NCBI RefSeq assembly: GCF_943192905.1
Contig: NZ_CALPCC010000020.1
Span: forward strand, 1-40,314
DNA from: Adlercreutzia murintestinalis
GTDB lineage: Bacteria; Actinomycetota; Coriobacteriia; Coriobacteriales; Eggerthellaceae
Length of the DNA stretch: 40,314 nt
Reading direction: 5' to 3'
Part shown: one piece after another, positions 38,644 to 40,314 of the stretch
How positions within the stretch are numbered: position 1 is the first letter of the stretch
How the letters are laid out: each line of letters begins with the position of its first letter
Notes under the pieces: generated by a model
The model's input: only the letters and a program-made list of their open reading frames with translations
What the model was told of the DNA's origin: nothing
Database searches by the model: none
Position numbers and translations under genes: made by a program

Positions 38644-39924
38644 ATGCCCACCATCAACGACATGATGGAGGTAGCCGATCTGTTCCGCGTGGAGCAGATC
38701 GAGGTGGTGCAAGAGGCGTGCGTGGCGGTGCGCAATCGCAATTCCACGTGTCGTCGTTGCATGGATGCATGCGCGTGGGATGCCCTGAGTCTTGAGGACG
38801 GGCGGCTGGTCGTTGACGGTGGCGCGTGCGTGAATTGCGGTGCGTGCGTGGCGGTGTGCCCGATGGGGTGCTTGAGCGCGGTGGACCCGTCGCTCAGTGC
38901 GGTGCGCTCGGCTACGTTGGCCGCGGCGCGGGCCGCTGGAGGCGTGGCGTGCATCGCGTGTGCGCGGAAGGCGGCCCGACACGAGGCCGACCCGGAACTG
39001 TTCTGTGAAGTGCCGTGTCTTGCGCAGGTGGGCGAAGAGCTGCTGCTGCGCGTGGCGGCCGATGGCGTGCAGGACATCATGCTGGTGGATGGGGGGTGCG
39101 CCACGTGCAAGTACGGCCAGGTGAACTCGCTCATTGACGAGGCGGTGGAGACTGCGGTGTGCCTACTCGAGGCGGTGGAGACTGCAGAGGTGCCTGCGAT
39201 CGTGACGCGTTCCTCTGAGTTTCCGCCGGAGCTCGCCAATACGTTTCGGCGGGATGTGCGCGGCGCCGATCGGCGCGGGCTGATGGCGCAGACTGGCAGC
39301 TATCTGCGTACGGTGGCTGGCAATGTAGCGCAAAAGACCATCGAAGAGAAGCTGAGTCCGCAGACGCCCCGACCGAAAAAGAACCTGAAACTGAAAGAAA
39401 AGGTGCCCGCGGCTCAGAACATGCGCCTGTTGGATGACATGCTGACGCTGGGCGCTTCCTGTGTGGTGAAGCGTGGTGAGGCCGACGCAGCATCGGGAGT
39501 CGATATGACACCGAGAGCCGATGCGGTATTGGGAACTGACATGACACCGGGAGTCGAGGGGCGTGCGCAGGTGCCACATGCCAGCAACTCAGATGCCACG
39601 GTGCTTGATACGCGCCACTTCGGCACCGTGCGCATCGACGAGAGCATCTGTAGCGGTTGCGGTTTGTGTGTGCTGGCTTGTCCGACGGAAGCGCTGAAAT
39701 ACGCCGAATATGACGAGCCGGCGGACCCAGGGCGGCGCTACTTGGAGTTTCAAGCTGCCGACTGTACGCAGTGCCAGCTCTGCCGTGATGTGTGCCTGCG
39801 CCGCTGCTTGACGGTGTCGTCGCAGGTGCCCGTTGAGGAACTGTTCGATTTCGAGCCGACGCTCATCGAGATACCGCGCCCCATGGAGCGCATGAACATT
39901 TTGAATAAGTATCGCCACACGTAA
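38644..39924 (+). CDS. Multi-[4Fe-4S] ferredoxin-like protein
   Basis: 426-residue cytoplasmic iron-sulfur protein. The N-terminal di-cluster domain has CRRCMDAC (C36, C39, C43) and CVNCGACVAVCP (C62, C65, C68, C72). The middle domain has further cysteines (CIACARKAA, EVPCLAQVGEELL, GGCATCKYG), resembling a cysteine-rich electron-transfer module. A linker of about 120 residues, partly repetitive (DMTPRADA / DMTPGVEG), follows, then a C-terminal ferredoxin with CSGCGLCVLACPTEA and CTQCQLCRDVCLRRC. The ATG follows the mobBA stop with no gap, so they form one operon. A role in electron delivery to or maturation of molybdoenzymes is inferred from this neighbourhood only. Confidence 0.82.
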   Translation: MPTINDMMEVADLFRVEQIEVVQEACVAVRNRNSTCRRCMDACAWDALSLEDGRLVVDGGACVNCGACVAVCPMGCLSAVDPSLSAVRSATLAAARAAGGVACIACARKAARHEADPELFCEVPCLAQVGEELLLRVAADGVQDIMLVDGGCATCKYGQVNSLIDEAVETAVCLLEAVETAEVPAIVTRSSEFPPELANTFRRDVRGADRRGLMAQTGSYLRTVAGNVAQKTIEEKLSPQTPRPKKNLKLKEKVPAAQNMRLLDDMLTLGASCVVKRGEADAASGVDMTPRADAVLGTDMTPGVEGRAQVPHASNSDATVLDTRHFGTVRIDESICSGCGLCVLACPTEALKYAEYDEPADPGRRYLEFQAADCTQCQLCRDVCLRRCLTVSSQVPVEELFDFEPTLIEIPRPMERMNILNKYRHT

Positions 39925-39949
39925 GCTCACCACACACGGGCTGTTTCGT

Positions 39950-40095
39950 TGCGAGCAAGGTGCGAGCGCAAGATTCGCACAAGTTCCGCATGAGGGCTGC
40001 GCAAGATGCGCATGAGGATCGCATAAGACATGCATAAGGCTCATGCAGGATTTGCGTAAGGCTCGTGCAAGGCTCGTGTGAGACTCGTGTCAAAA
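39950..40095. repeat. Degenerate ~11-base tandem repeat
   Basis: After the ferredoxin gene the sequence is built from variants of a unit like CGCAtgAGGcT: CGCACAAGTTC, CGCATGAGGGC, CGCAAGATG, CGCATGAGGAT, GCATAAGGCTC, GCGTAAGGCTC, GTGCAAGGCTC, GTGTGAGACTC. Unit length is 9-13 with a mode of 11, close to one helical turn. The stretch 39925-40314 contains no convincing gene. Confidence 0.6.
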
Positions 40096-40130
40096 CCGCC
40101 CAAGGCGCGCACGAGCAATAATGGGTTATA

Positions 40131-40237
40131 GGACAAAAAGCGTGTCTGGAATCGTAGCCTTTTCCCAGTTAGAACTGTATGTATTAGTTTAATAAGTTGA
40201 TAAGAACCAACTTTTCACCCGGACAGAATATGTGTCC
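40131..40237. promoter_or_regulatory. Two GGACA-N7-TGTCY sites in an AT-rich control region
   Basis: GGACA (40131-40135) with TGTCT (40143-40147), and GGACA (40221-40225) with TGTCC (40233-40237), are inverted repeats with identical seven-base spacers. Their centres are 90 bases apart. The region between is AT-rich (about 40150-40215). It is probably the regulatory region of a gene beyond the right edge, or of a divergent unit; no complete promoter was identified. Confidence 0.55.
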
Positions 40238-40314
40238 GCTTTCTTCTTGACATGCCTGTTCAAGGTAGCTTTTCCAAGAGATAAGTTGCCCGAGGACAGG
40301 AAGAGCGCGTGGAT

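Noticed and set aside
37681-38982. 433-codon minus-strand frame opposite mobBA and the ferredoxin gene
   Set aside because: Spans two convincing plus-strand genes and has only low-complexity composition.
40247-40252. Perfect TTGACA near the right edge
   Set aside because: No acceptable -10 box lies 16-19 bases downstream, so no promoter is called.

Overview
The window is a GC-rich actinobacterial chromosome segment. The best guess is an anaerobic member of the Coriobacteriia, near Eggerthellaceae, because it combines a tad pilus locus, a four-subunit ferredoxin-dependent 2-oxoacid oxidoreductase, an unpaired Tat-lipoprotein peptide-binding protein, a MobB-MobA fusion next to a multi-ferredoxin protein, and the small bacterial SRP RNA. 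The genus cannot be fixed by reading alone. No rRNA, tRNA, CRISPR array or insertion sequence was seen.

Layout. 1-5800: distal end of a tad/Flp pilus operon on the plus strand (tadB partial, tadC, flp, a second pilin-like gene, two TadE-like and one large TadG-like protein, a secreted hypothetical). A DUF192 gene and a zinc-ribbon gene follow. 6370-8321 (minus): thrC and a ModE-like HTH gene. 8620-12158 (plus): SGNH hydrolase, P-type ATPase and a DtxR/MntR-type regulator, ending at a shared terminator. 12269-15323 (minus): porGDAB. 15655-17235: Tat-exported peptide-binding lipoprotein. 17421-19104 (minus): trpB2 with a readable tryptophan attenuator, made of a leader peptide with three consecutive Trp codons and an intrinsic terminator. 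19210-22756 (plus): methyltransferase, M20 peptidase, SRP RNA and a DedA membrane protein.

22900-33230 is an accessory island between housekeeping genes. It holds a VapBC-type toxin-antitoxin pair with a triple palindromic operator; a two-gene unit encoding a zinc-ribbon/TIR/transmembrane/beta-propeller protein and a RyR-domain protein; a markedly AT-richer cassette of unknown, ankyrin-repeat, CFI-box-CTERM and small membrane proteins; a MazEF pair; and an AAA/DUF4143 ATPase whose start is covered by a perfect 39-bp palindrome. The TIR-RyR pair and the ankyrin/CFI-box cassette are the best candidates here for undescribed conflict (defence-like) systems.

33400-36700 returns to core replication and repair genes: dnaX, a YbaB/EbfC nucleoid protein and recR. 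After the remnant of a second DUF4143 ATPase come a MobB-MobA fusion and a polyferredoxin-like protein (molybdenum cofactor and redox context). The last 390 bases are non-coding, with a degenerate ~11-nt repeat and two GGACA-N7-TGTCY sites that look like the control region of a gene beyond the window.
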